From: CAXBMB01 sp052078155
Lineage (GTDB): Bacteria > Pseudomonadota > Alphaproteobacteria > Kiloniellales > DSM-21159
Length of the DNA: 64,000 nucleotides
Assembly: GCA_052078155.1 (NCBI GenBank)
Contig: JBQJBP010000001.1
Span: 620,001 to 684,000, forward strand
Reading direction: 5' to 3'
In this document: piece after piece, positions 34,895 to 42,340 of the stretch
Layout of the letters: each line of letters starts with the position of its first letter
Position numbering within the stretch: position 1 is the first letter of the stretch
Position numbers and translations under genes: made by a program
Notes under the pieces: generated by a model
What the model was told of the DNA's origin: nothing
Database searches by the model: none
The model's input: only the letters and a program-made list of their open reading frames with translations

Positions 34895-35625
34895 CTCAGG
34901 TTCATTTGCTCTAACTGGCTGGCTGCCCGTTCGATCCCCTCATCACTCAGGGGTGTTTCCCAGTCGAACCCGTTAATCAGAATTTTGGTGGTTTTGATGA
35001 TCGGGTCATTGGTCTGCAGCGGAAAGGGAAGGGGTTTTTCAATGTTCAACAGTTCAGCTGTCTGGCGCTGATAGGCAACCTGCACAAAGCCCACGTAGAG
35101 GGACCAGAGACCGTCTGAGAGCATTTTATGTGTGGTCTCCCGGGTTTCTGAGCCTGTTCGCAGCTCTTTGCTGTCCAGAGCCCGGTCAATGGTCCCGCTG
35201 AAGACCTCATCGATGGCTTCTTCGATCACCATCAGTTTGCTGAGCCAGCCAGGAGACGACCGGCGCAAGAGTGCTTCATTGCTGGTCAGCATCTGTAGGT
35301 GAACGCCAAAGGAGTAGTTGTAGAGCTTCTCAGGCGGCAGCAGCATGGCTGCCATCAGGCGTTCCGGCATTGTCAAGGGAGCGCCCATGACAGCTTCGGA
35401 GACAGCCTTTTGGTGTTCGGCAAGACGCGTGGAAAGTGCGACCAGGACGTCCTCTTTCGACTGCACATGTTTGTAAAGCGACCCCATGGAGAGATTGGCC
35501 TTCTTGCCAATGGAGGCCATGGTGAAGTCAAGCAGGGAACTTTCTTCAATTGAGGTGGCTGCGCAGTTCAGGATCAAATCCTCCTGCAGCAGGCTGGCGT
35601 GTTTTGACACCTTAGGCATGGCCAT
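34891..35625 (-). CDS. TetR-family repressor of the RND operon
   Basis: TetR-type regulator of 244 residues. The N-terminal HTH (about 28-60) reads LDFTMASIGKKANLSMGSLYKHVQSKEDVLVAL. The C-terminal helical ligand domain is divergent and a little longer than usual. As first gene of the operon it probably represses its own promoter and the pump, with drug-like inducers releasing it (family knowledge). A palindromic operator candidate lies 43-59 nt before its start. Confidence 0.88.
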   Translation of the reverse strand: MAMPKVSKHASLLQEDLILNCAATSIEESSLLDFTMASIGKKANLSMGSLYKHVQSKEDVLVALSTRLAEHQKAVSEAVMGAPLTMPERLMAAMLLPPEKLYNYSFGVHLQMLTSNEALLRRSSPGWLSKLMVIEEAIDEVFSGTIDRALDSKELRTGSETRETTHKMLSDGLWSLYVGFVQVAYQRQTAELLNIEKPLPFPLQTNDPIIKTTKILINGFDWETPLSDEGIERAASQLEQMNLR

Positions 35626-35655
35626 TGGATTGGGCTTTCCATGGTTGAAACGGAG

Positions 35656-35684
35656 AGTCGAGTAAAGCTCGAATTATGTTCGAG
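35656..35684. promoter_or_regulatory. Probable operator of the TetR-type repressor
   Basis: CTCGAA-TTATG-TTCGAG (35668-35684) is a perfect inverted repeat with 6-bp arms. A further half-site GTCGAGT lies just ahead (35656-35662), giving repeated TCGA-containing half-sites at helical-turn spacing. It sits directly upstream of the tetR-type start, where the promoter is expected. Confidence 0.6.
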
Positions 35685-35892
35685 TATCTAGGAAAGGCAA
35701 GGGAAACTGTCAAGTTCGACCATAGTCAATCTCGGTAAGCAATTTTAATTCAGTATCTTAACGGATATCCTTAAGAGCATATGGCCTTGTGAGGTAAGGC
35801 GTTGAATTAAAGAAAGAATATGCTTTCAAATTACAGGGAGTGAGTCTAAAAAGCTGGCCCGGTTGAACAGCGAAAAAAATGGAGCCCGTGCC

Positions 35893-36630
35893 ATGGATAA
35901 AAGAAATCCCGACGAGAACGGGTGGCTCAGTTCCTCGACCGCCTGGATCAACCGCATGTCTTCGTCCGGTGATTTTGCTCGGGCCTGCATTCTGGATGCA
36001 CACATGGTGGCCCGGGTGGACCGGGCACACCCCAAAAGCCTGCTGGACATTGGTTGCGGGGAAGGGCGGTTTTGCCGCTTGTTGAGCGGAAAGGGGATTG
36101 AAAGAACCGGTATTGATCCCGTGCACCCCTTTATCGACCTGGCTGCTCAAAAAGACCCGACAGGAAGATATCTTACTGGATTTGCAGAGACTCTCCCTTT
36201 TGCGGAGGAGTCGTTTGATATGGTGGTATTTTATCTCACCTTGATCGACATTGATGATCTTGACCGGGCTTTCAAAGAAGCCGCGCGCGTGCTGAAGCCT
36301 GGCGGGCGGATCTTGATTGCCAATTTGTCCAGTTTCAGCACGTCCAATGGCACAACCGATTGGATTACCGGATCTGATGGCCGGTCTCACTATCCCCTGG
36401 GGGACTATCTGACGGAACAAAAACAATGGTTCGAATGGGATGGGTTGCGCGTCCAGAACTGGCATCGCCCTTTAAGCCGCTATCTTGGTGACCTGTTGTC
36501 TAACGGCCTGACCATGACTTTCTTTGATGAACCACAGCCGGTTGGGTGCACAACGGCACAGCTGGAAAAATACCGGGCCAATCCCTTTGTCATGATGATG
36601 GAGTGGCAGAAACCGCTTACGAGCGGCTAG
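35893..36630 (+). CDS. Class I SAM-dependent methyltransferase (Methyltransf_11 type)
   Basis: Cytoplasmic methyltransferase of 245 residues. Motif I is SLLDIGCGEGRFCRLLSG (about 47-64) and the acidic SAM-ribose residue is in TGIDPVHPFID. Post-motif elements are LPFAEESFDMVVFYLTLIDI and AARVLKPGGRILIANL. The remainder (YLTEQKQWFEWDG, YLGDLLSNGLT) resembles small-molecule methyltransferases. A TTG at 35863 would extend it, but the ATG at 35893 has GGAG 9 nt upstream. Substrate unknown; it stands alone. Confidence 0.85.
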   Translation: MDKRNPDENGWLSSSTAWINRMSSSGDFARACILDAHMVARVDRAHPKSLLDIGCGEGRFCRLLSGKGIERTGIDPVHPFIDLAAQKDPTGRYLTGFAETLPFAEESFDMVVFYLTLIDIDDLDRAFKEAARVLKPGGRILIANLSSFSTSNGTTDWITGSDGRSHYPLGDYLTEQKQWFEWDGLRVQNWHRPLSRYLGDLLSNGLTMTFFDEPQPVGCTTAQLEKYRANPFVMMMEWQKPLTSG

Positions 36631-36829
36631 TGCATGATTGACTGAAGTCGAAGCGCCTTACGCTCCGCTTTTGTCGTGGCTCACCCTCTATCAGGTTGAA
36701 AAGAAGCTTTTTGATTTAGTTATAAGCACTTAGCGCTTTCACCTAAACCGTGAAACATCCTCCAAACCACTGAAAAGAGTTTCACTCTACAAGTGTCATC
36801 ACGAAGTGAGTCCGTTTAAACCGATGTGA
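36631..36829 (+). repeat. Interspersed repeat copies B1 and B2 (tandem)
   Basis: B1 (36631-36720) has GCATGATTG and CAGGTTGAAAAG (36692-36703) as in copy A. B2 (36731-36829) has CGCTTTCACCTAAACC, TGAAAAGAG, TCATCACGAAGT (36796-36807; identical in copy D) and AACCGATGTG. About 65% identity to copy A by manual alignment. Confidence 0.6.
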
Positions 36830-36936
36830 CCCTATGCACGAACAGGGAAGGGGACCGTACCTTTGCCGGAAGTCAGTTTGGCTGATTCCACCGGGAAATC
36901 AGCCGGCTGTTCCCCTCTTTACCTCTGCGTCAGGCC
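36631..36936. other. Gene-free region filled by interspersed repeats
   Basis: This stretch lies between the convergent methyltransferase and lipoprotein genes. Most of it (36631-36829) consists of two adjacent copies of the intergenic repeat family. No convincing coding frame was found. Confidence 0.5.
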
Positions 36937-37710
36937 TCAGCTGTGCTGGTCTTTTCTCAGTTTGTTGGAGAATTGTACTAACTTGGCAGAAAAATTGCGC
37001 ATTGCCGCTTCGTAGGCACCCTGCATTAAATCAGGCAACCGTTTGGGCACTTCCTTGCAGGCTTCCTGATAAAAAGCCTTCATGGTCACCCCGTTTCTGT
37101 CTTCCGGTTCGGTGAGCTTACCACTCTTTTTCCACTCGTATCTCAGGCCTTTTTCACTGAACCGAACCCAATCGCCGGGTTTGCGGGCATAAACCGCACC
37201 AATGGTGACCTTTCCTATGATGATGGTCTTGGCAAAGAGGTCACCTTCACCCCAGCGTTCCGTTGTTTGCAAACTACTGATCCCGGTCAGGCCTGAAAGA
37301 GGTTCGACGGTCATATAGACTTCCCCTTCAGCCACTTTGCCACTGTAAACACTGATGTCCTTTGGAAGGGGTTCGACTTTTTCGAAGTGCTGTTCCAGCA
37401 GGGCCAGCATGTCTTTTTCAAAAGCCCGTTTCATATTGAAATAGACGCTGTAAACCTGCCCGCAGTAAAAGCCCGGAACACGCTTGTTCGGATCCCAACT
37501 CGGCAGATGTGCCAGGGTGAAGGTATTTGTCGCATTGATGTCGACCTTGAGGGTCAAAGGCAGTTTTTCCGTGGTGACTTCAGGCACATAAGACTTGACG
37601 ACCAAAGGAAAGGGATCCGGTTCAAAGCCCCAGATTCTTGACTCGATTTTTGAGGCACAGCCTGACAGGGCGAGGGTAGCAAGAACTAAAACAACAGGTT
37701 TGGAAAGCAA
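36937..37710 (-). CDS. Putative lipoprotein, unknown function
   Basis: Protein of 257 residues starting with a lipoprotein signal: MLSKPVVLVLATLALSGC, lipobox LSGC with Cys18. The mature part is rich in beta-type segments (YVPEVTTEKLPLTLKVDINA, GEVYMTVEPLSG), ends with a charged helical region and lacks any recognised domain. It should be anchored in the envelope. The base composition is AT-richer than the neighbours and it stands with a small secreted protein on the same strand, which suggests acquired DNA. Confidence 0.7.
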   Translation of the reverse strand: MLSKPVVLVLATLALSGCASKIESRIWGFEPDPFPLVVKSYVPEVTTEKLPLTLKVDINATNTFTLAHLPSWDPNKRVPGFYCGQVYSVYFNMKRAFEKDMLALLEQHFEKVEPLPKDISVYSGKVAEGEVYMTVEPLSGLTGISSLQTTERWGEGDLFAKTIIIGKVTIGAVYARKPGDWVRFSEKGLRYEWKKSGKLTEPEDRNGVTMKAFYQEACKEVPKRLPDLMQGAYEAAMRNFSAKLVQFSNKLRKDQHS

Positions 37711-37829
37711 CTTTGTTCCGGTGGGCTGAAAGAACCTCGATAAAAATCAGCTGGGGGTGTGTCTGCCAAATTTAAGGATGATTCGCATAATGTATATTAT
37801 GGAAAATATTTACCATAGTTTAGTAGACT
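37711..37829. other. AT-rich upstream region of the lipoprotein gene
   Basis: Markedly AT-rich stretch (for example ATGTATATTATGG and AAAATATTTACC) with promoter-like composition for the minus-strand lipoprotein gene. No coding frame. Confidence 0.4.
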
Positions 37830-37869
37830 AAAAAACAAAACAAGACACGAGCGTTAACCCGCGCCTTGT
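37830..37869 (-). terminator. Rho-independent terminator behind the small secreted protein gene
   Basis: Read on the minus strand, ACAAG followed by GCGCGGG pairs with CTCGTGT and CTTGT (12 pairs including G-U) and is followed by TTTTGTTTTT. It lies about 75 nt downstream of the 106-residue secreted protein gene. Confidence 0.75.
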
Positions 37870-37945
37870 GTTTCAGAATTGCGTTCAAGATTGATAGGAG
37901 CTTTTTGTAGATGTCTTAGAACTAACTGTTAGCGATTTTCAAACG

Positions 37946-38266
37946 TTAGTGAAAAACAACACAATTAGCTGCCGCATGAGCCTGGTGAACATCACCATCA
38001 GTTTTCAATGTCAAAACCCATTCATTGTTGGGTTCCAGGTACACTTCTGCTTGATCCTTGTTTCCCATCAATTGGATGCGAGTCAAAAAACAAAATCCCT
38101 CATCTTTCCTTACACCCAAAACAGCTTTTTGGAAGGTTTTGCCACTTATATCCAAGCTCTGCTCCCCTTTAAGGGACCACTTCACTTTTTTCGCTTCTAC
38201 TTCTTTAAATGGCAAAACGGCTACTGAAAAAAGGGCGAAACCACAAAGAACTGACAAGACTTTCAT
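37946..38266 (-). CDS. Small secreted protein, unknown function
   Basis: A 106-residue protein with a clear signal peptide (MKVLSVLCGFALFSVAVLPF, cleavage after EVEA near residue 25). The mature part of about 80 residues is beta-rich (FQKAVLGVRKDEGFCFLTRI, QAEVYLEPNNEWVLTL) and has two cysteines (about 59 and 102) that could form a disulfide. GAGGTG lies 5 nt before the ATG. No family was recognised. Its codon use and composition are AT-rich for this genome. A terminator follows. Confidence 0.7.
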   Translation of the reverse strand: MKVLSVLCGFALFSVAVLPFKEVEAKKVKWSLKGEQSLDISGKTFQKAVLGVRKDEGFCFLTRIQLMGNKDQAEVYLEPNNEWVLTLKTDGDVHQAHAAANCVVFH

Positions 38267-38412
38267 TTTTTCACCTCATTGTATGGGAAAAATGAACGCA
38301 AAACAGAAACAATCTTGAGTGGGTCATATAGGTTTGTCAACAATTCCAGATGGTTTTACCTCCAAAAAGTAGCTGCAAAAACTACTTTAACCAACTTGAT
38401 TCACTTACTCTT

Positions 38413-39201
38413 TTACGACCGACGGCCGAAGAAACCTAGGCGTTCTTCTTCAGTGAACAACCTGCCTGGTTCGTCATAGTAGGAAAAGACAGCAACAATC
38501 CGGGACCTGTCGCCCTCAACGGCCGTAATGCGATGGGCTGTATTGACGCCCATAAAGATGTTCAGCGTTCCGCTGGCCAGGTTCAGTTCCTGAACGTCGT
38601 CATCTTCCCCCCGCATCAAACGGGCAACACCGTCATAATTGGGGTCCTCGCTGCTACGAAGATTTTGGCGATAACAGAATGATCCGCCGGAGTCAGGCGT
38701 TTGCAGCAACACGGTGACTGTGAATTCCGATCGGTCAAAATGCCAGTTCAGGCGTTCTCCGTTGCGGTACTCAAGAATATTCAGCCGCGCCAACGGGTCT
38801 TCCATGACATAGAGAACGGGTTTTTGCATCACAGCAGCTACGAAATCAGCCAGCGGTGGCCAGTCATAGACAGCCATGATGCCATTGCTGGCGATCTGAT
38901 CCGCACAAACGGTGTGATTGGAGGTGTCACAGAGTTCCAAAGCCGGATGGTCGTCCGGCAAACCATCCACCTGAGGCTTGAAGTATATGTTGTGCTGCCT
39001 TTTATGGTGAAAAGACGCTTCAGCCAGTTCGGGTTTGATCCCTGCAAGCATATCCTTGACGGCTGCTGCCTGAACAAAATCTTCCAGATTAAAGATGCCA
39101 TCTTTGGCCAGTGCCGCCTGTCCTGCCGCCACCAATGCGGCGTATTCCGGGCTGTCCGGCTGGTCCAAAGGGTACTTTTCCAGATTGATTAGGTGCTTCA
39201 T
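38413..39201 (-). CDS. Fe(II)/2-oxoglutarate-dependent oxygenase
   Basis: Non-haem iron oxygenase of 262 residues. The facial triad is H154-x-D156 (LNWHFDRSEF) and H223 (NTAHRITAVEG), with R232 or R234 suitable for 2-oxoglutarate. An acidic Asp is present in HxD, so it is a hydroxylase-type and not a halogenase-type active site. The sequence FTVTVLLQTPDSGGSFCY is typical of cupin-core strands. It looks like a free-amino-acid or small-metabolite hydroxylase (inference). It is divergent from a GcvA-type LysR gene 160 bp away, which is probably its regulator. Confidence 0.82.
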   Translation of the reverse strand: MKHLINLEKYPLDQPDSPEYAALVAAGQAALAKDGIFNLEDFVQAAAVKDMLAGIKPELAEASFHHKRQHNIYFKPQVDGLPDDHPALELCDTSNHTVCADQIASNGIMAVYDWPPLADFVAAVMQKPVLYVMEDPLARLNILEYRNGERLNWHFDRSEFTVTVLLQTPDSGGSFCYRQNLRSSEDPNYDGVARLMRGEDDDVQELNLASGTLNIFMGVNTAHRITAVEGDRSRIVAVFSYYDEPGRLFTEEERLGFFGRRS

Positions 39202-39361
39202 CAGGTACTCCGGCAGAGGTGCGGCTTACATGGGGTTTCGGACGCGCTTTTGATGTCTCGATCTAAAAGACCAAGACCCCTTTCCTCTAAGGTCCTTTCA
39301 ATAGGACAGCAACAGAGTTAATTCTATCTCTGCCTTAGAATTTCTATCTCTGGAACTGCCC

Positions 39362-40261
39362 ATGGCCCTGCCCCCTCTGAACGCACTTCGCGCTTTCGAA
39401 GCCGCTGCCCGCACGGGCGGATATGTCTCTGCAGCTCAGGAGCTTCAGGTCACCGCCGCCGCTGTCAGCCAGCAGGTGCGCAATCTGGAAGAGTTTCTGG
39501 GCAAAAAACTCTTCAACCGCAGCGCCAACAGCATTGCCTTGACCGATGCCGGCCGCAGTCTCTACCCCAATCTGGCACGGGCTTTAGCGGACATCCGGTC
39601 AGTGGCAGATAAGGTCGCCCAGAACCACAGACCATCGCGCATGATTGTGTCTGTCCTGCCATCTGTTGCCGAGCACTGGTTTTTGCCCACGCTGGCAGCT
39701 TCCGGGCAGCCGGAAGTCCTGCACTCCTTGGACATTCGCGTGGAAGAAGACCCGGTCGATTTTCAGCAGGAACGGATCGATCTTCGGCTGACCTACGGAA
39801 CCTTCGGGTACCCGGACCTGAAGGTTGTGCCTCTGTTCCAGGATCAGGTTGTTCCCTTATGTCATCCCGATTTCTGGGACACCTACGGCGATCCTTCGGG
39901 AACCCTTGAGAACGTGGATGACGCCCAGCTCATTCACATCAACTGGGGCCCAAACTTCGCGTCTTTGCCGAACTGGAGCCAGTGGTTTGCGGCCCAGGAT
40001 CTCAACAGACGCCCCCAGGCAGAAAGCGGCCTGCGGGTTGGACCGTCCGGTCTTGCCTTGGTGGCAGCCCGGTCCGGGGTCGGGATGGCTCTGGGGCAGG
40101 CCCAACTCGCCGCCCCTGCCCTGACGTCTGGGCAGCTGGTAGCCCCCTGTTCCGGGTCTTTGCCCCTGGGGCATCCCTATTGTGCAGTCTTTCCCTACGG
40201 CAAACAGCAGGATCTACGTCTGCAAAGGTTGCTGAAGCTCCTGCAAGGCTCTGCGGCGTAA
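39362..40261 (+). CDS. LysR-family regulator, GcvA-like
   Basis: LysR regulator of 299 residues. The N-terminal PPLNALRAFEAAARTGGYVSAAQELQVTAAAVSQQVRNLE is the GcvA/TrpI-type HTH signature. The effector domain (about 93-290) includes IDLRLTYGTFGYPDLKVVPL. It is divergent from the 2OG-Fe oxygenase. GcvA-like regulators often sit next to the gene they control, so the oxygenase is the probable target (inference). Confidence 0.88.
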   Translation: MALPPLNALRAFEAAARTGGYVSAAQELQVTAAAVSQQVRNLEEFLGKKLFNRSANSIALTDAGRSLYPNLARALADIRSVADKVAQNHRPSRMIVSVLPSVAEHWFLPTLAASGQPEVLHSLDIRVEEDPVDFQQERIDLRLTYGTFGYPDLKVVPLFQDQVVPLCHPDFWDTYGDPSGTLENVDDAQLIHINWGPNFASLPNWSQWFAAQDLNRRPQAESGLRVGPSGLALVAARSGVGMALGQAQLAAPALTSGQLVAPCSGSLPLGHPYCAVFPYGKQQDLRLQRLLKLLQGSAA

Positions 40262-40352
40262 ACACCACCTGATTTGTCCCTGGAAACACCAAATTAAGAG
40301 GAAATTGGTTGAATCTTCTTGATTGGATTCTTGTGAGGAGTAGCTTTTCGGC

Positions 40353-40880
40353 ATGGGAATGCTTCGAGACAAAAAACTGCTGCTGCTGGGCATACTGGGA
40401 GTTCACAGTCTGCATGGCTATCAGCTGAACCAGTTGCTGGACTCACCGGCCAATGCCATTCGCATCGGCAAAGGCAATGCCTATCAACTGCTGGCGAAGC
40501 TGGAGAAATCCGGCTTTGTTTCCTCCCGAACGGAACAGGAAGGCAAGCGCCCTCCCCGCCAGATTTACAGTCTGACGGCCGCCGGACGTGAAGAGTTCAA
40601 AGCTTTGCTGGTGGAACGTTTGGCGGATCACGAAGCCGCTGATCTTCCGGATGCCGTGTCGCTGAATTTCCTCTCCGTTCTTGAGCCAGAGCACGCCATC
40701 CAACTGGTGGAGGAACGTCTCACCCGTGTCAGAGCCAAGACACAGCCCTATCAGGACTACTCAGACGCCATGCGGCGAGCATCTCCCGGACTGGATTATC
40801 TGGTTCGTCACGGCCAGTTTGAAGAGAGCTTTCTGGAAGATCTGCTGCAGCGTTTGAAGGGTGACTTGGGCAGCAGTTAA
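40353..40880 (+). CDS. PadR-family transcriptional regulator
   Basis: Winged-helix regulator of 175 residues. The N-terminal PadR domain is LLLLGILGVHSLHGYQLNQLL followed by GKGNAYQLLAKLEKSGFVSSRTEQ and RQIYSLTAAGREEFKALL. The C-terminal helical dimerisation region (Vir-type) includes LEPEHAIQLVEERLTRVRA. No phenolic-acid or transporter target is adjacent; a methyltransferase follows after 218 bp. Confidence 0.85.
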   Translation: MGMLRDKKLLLLGILGVHSLHGYQLNQLLDSPANAIRIGKGNAYQLLAKLEKSGFVSSRTEQEGKRPPRQIYSLTAAGREEFKALLVERLADHEAADLPDAVSLNFLSVLEPEHAIQLVEERLTRVRAKTQPYQDYSDAMRRASPGLDYLVRHGQFEESFLEDLLQRLKGDLGSS

Positions 40881-40939
40881 GTTCCGTGCTTTTGCCTTGC
40901 CTGAGTTGCCGAACTATCTTTACAAAGTCAGCGCTTAAT

Positions 40940-41000
40940 CCCCGGAGTCAGACTGCTTCAAGTGAACTTACTGTGTAACATCGCTTGAAGCGTGACGAAC
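40940..41000 (-). repeat. Interspersed repeat copy F (partial)
   Basis: CTTGAAGCGTGA (40984-40995) is identical to the same orientation of copy D (44453-44464), with looser similarity around it. It lies in the gap between the PadR and methyltransferase genes. Confidence 0.4.
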
Positions 41001-41098
41001 TTTGCATTGATTTAGAGCATGATCCGGCTGACGGTTTTCTGCTGCGTTCAGCGGGGATCGCGATCCGTTACAGACCACTAGTTTTCAGGAACCCCACG

Positions 41099-42004
41099 AT
41101 GTCACAGCAGCGCTCAGATGAAGTTAAAGGCATTTGGGCGGCTCAGGGCTCCAGAGTGGAAATCCTGCCGGGTGATGCGGACAAAGCCCCCGAAGGGCGC
41201 CGCCCTTTGGCCGCACGGGAAGACCGTTGCTGGAACCTCAGCCCGGCCATCCAGACCCGGCTCGAAGCAGAGCTGGCAGAGTGCCTGCTTCCGTCGGCGT
41301 TGAAGATCACCGGCAGGGAAGATCCGGAGGCGCTGCAGAGTGACCTGACAAAGATCATTGCTGACTTTTTTCCGATCTACAAAAACCGCCCGATCCAAAA
41401 CAACAAGGGCGGCGGCCTGATCAACGACTCCCTTTGTCTATATGTTTCTGCCCGGTTGATTGCGCCGGAGTTCATCCTGGAAAGCGGCAGCTATCAGGGA
41501 CATTCCGCCTGGTTGCTGCGTCAGGCCTGCCCAACGGCCCGGATCATGTCCTGCGACATCGATCACAGCCAGCTGCTCTATCGGACAGACGGTGTCATCT
41601 ATCACGAAGGGGACTGGACCACTCTGTCCCTGCCAGACTTTGATCCGGCCACGGCACTGGTGTGGTTTGACTGTCACATTGACCATGGCCGGCGTTTGTT
41701 GGAAGCGTCCGAGCGTGGCTTCCGGCAGGCGCTTTTCGATGACAATTTTCCGGTCACCAATCTCTATGCAACCGGCGGCATTCCCGTGCCAACCATCGAC
41801 ATGATTTTGGATGACCAGCTGGAAGATGGCTGCGAAGTGGTCTGGAGCCGCCGGGGAAAATCCTATCGTTACCGCCACGATCTGAGCCATGCCCAGGCGG
41901 CTCGGGCGGTGATCCTGGACAGTGTCAAGCTGCCGGATCTTACGCAGCTGACCCGCTATTCACCGCCTTCCGGCATGACCTATCTGCGTCTGCGGCAGGG
42001 GTGA
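41099..42004 (+). CDS. Class I SAM-dependent methyltransferase-like protein
   Basis: Protein of 301 residues whose central part is a Rossmann-type methyltransferase of the Methyltransf_24/cephalosporin-hydroxylase kind. Motif I is variant (FILESGSYQGHSAWLLRQ), followed by IMSCDIDHSQLLY and VWFDCHIDHGRRLLEASERG. The N-terminal 95 residues are less conserved. The frame opens at 40985, but ATG 41099 with AGGA 8 nt upstream lies just ahead of a coherent protein and avoids repeat sequence. Such proteins occur with polysaccharide and glycan loci, but no such genes are adjacent. Substrate unknown. Confidence 0.7.
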   Translation: MSQQRSDEVKGIWAAQGSRVEILPGDADKAPEGRRPLAAREDRCWNLSPAIQTRLEAELAECLLPSALKITGREDPEALQSDLTKIIADFFPIYKNRPIQNNKGGGLINDSLCLYVSARLIAPEFILESGSYQGHSAWLLRQACPTARIMSCDIDHSQLLYRTDGVIYHEGDWTTLSLPDFDPATALVWFDCHIDHGRRLLEASERGFRQALFDDNFPVTNLYATGGIPVPTIDMILDDQLEDGCEVVWSRRGKSYRYRHDLSHAQAARAVILDSVKLPDLTQLTRYSPPSGMTYLRLRQG

Positions 42005-42340
42005 CATCTTCGCCGTTGTAGCCCTCAAGGGGGGGCGGCCCAGGGGAGCCATCTCTAGTCTCCATGGGAAAACCACGTAGCTGTGAGCCAGGCAAGTGCG
42101 GGAGCCTGCATAAGCTCTTGCGGTCAGCGCCTGCATCAAGGCGTTGCGCATGTGAACCCGGGAGCTGCGAACGGTCGGATAAACAGGCGCTCGTCCGAGA
42201 GTGGTAAAACCACGCTCTCCCTCTTCTCTTGATGCGCAAAACGCGTCAAAGTCAGAGGATCAGACCACTTCTGGCACAACCGGAGTCTGGATCCTCTGAT
42301 CTGCGGCGGCACCGTTGCCTCTTTTGACACCATCTGTGAG
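42005..42340 (+). other. 336-bp gene-free region with several hairpins
   Basis: It lies between the methyltransferase-like and peptide-binding-protein genes. It contains CGCC/GGCG (about 42135-42155), GAGAG-TGGT/ACCA-CTCTC (about 42198-42220) and a 14-bp stem (42252-42299). It may be a structured 5' leader of the following gene, a terminator group, or both. Confidence 0.5.
42252..42299 (+). other. 14-bp stem hairpin before the binding-protein gene
   Basis: TCAGAGGATCAGAC (42252-42265) pairs with GTCTGGATCCTCTGA (42285-42299) with a single bulged C, around a 19-nt loop. No T-run follows. It ends 41 nt before the downstream start codon. Confidence 0.65.

Noticed and set aside
38413..39201. Halogenase instead of hydroxylase for the 2OG-Fe protein
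   Set aside because: The acidic ligand of the iron (D156 in HFD) is present, whereas halogenases of this fold replace it with Gly or Ala.
41010..41025. TTTAGAGCATGATCCGG as a copy of the rhizobial-type 'AGAGCATGATCC' intergenic repeat
   Set aside because: Only about 16 bases match what I recall of that element and the inverted partner half is missing; too short to call.
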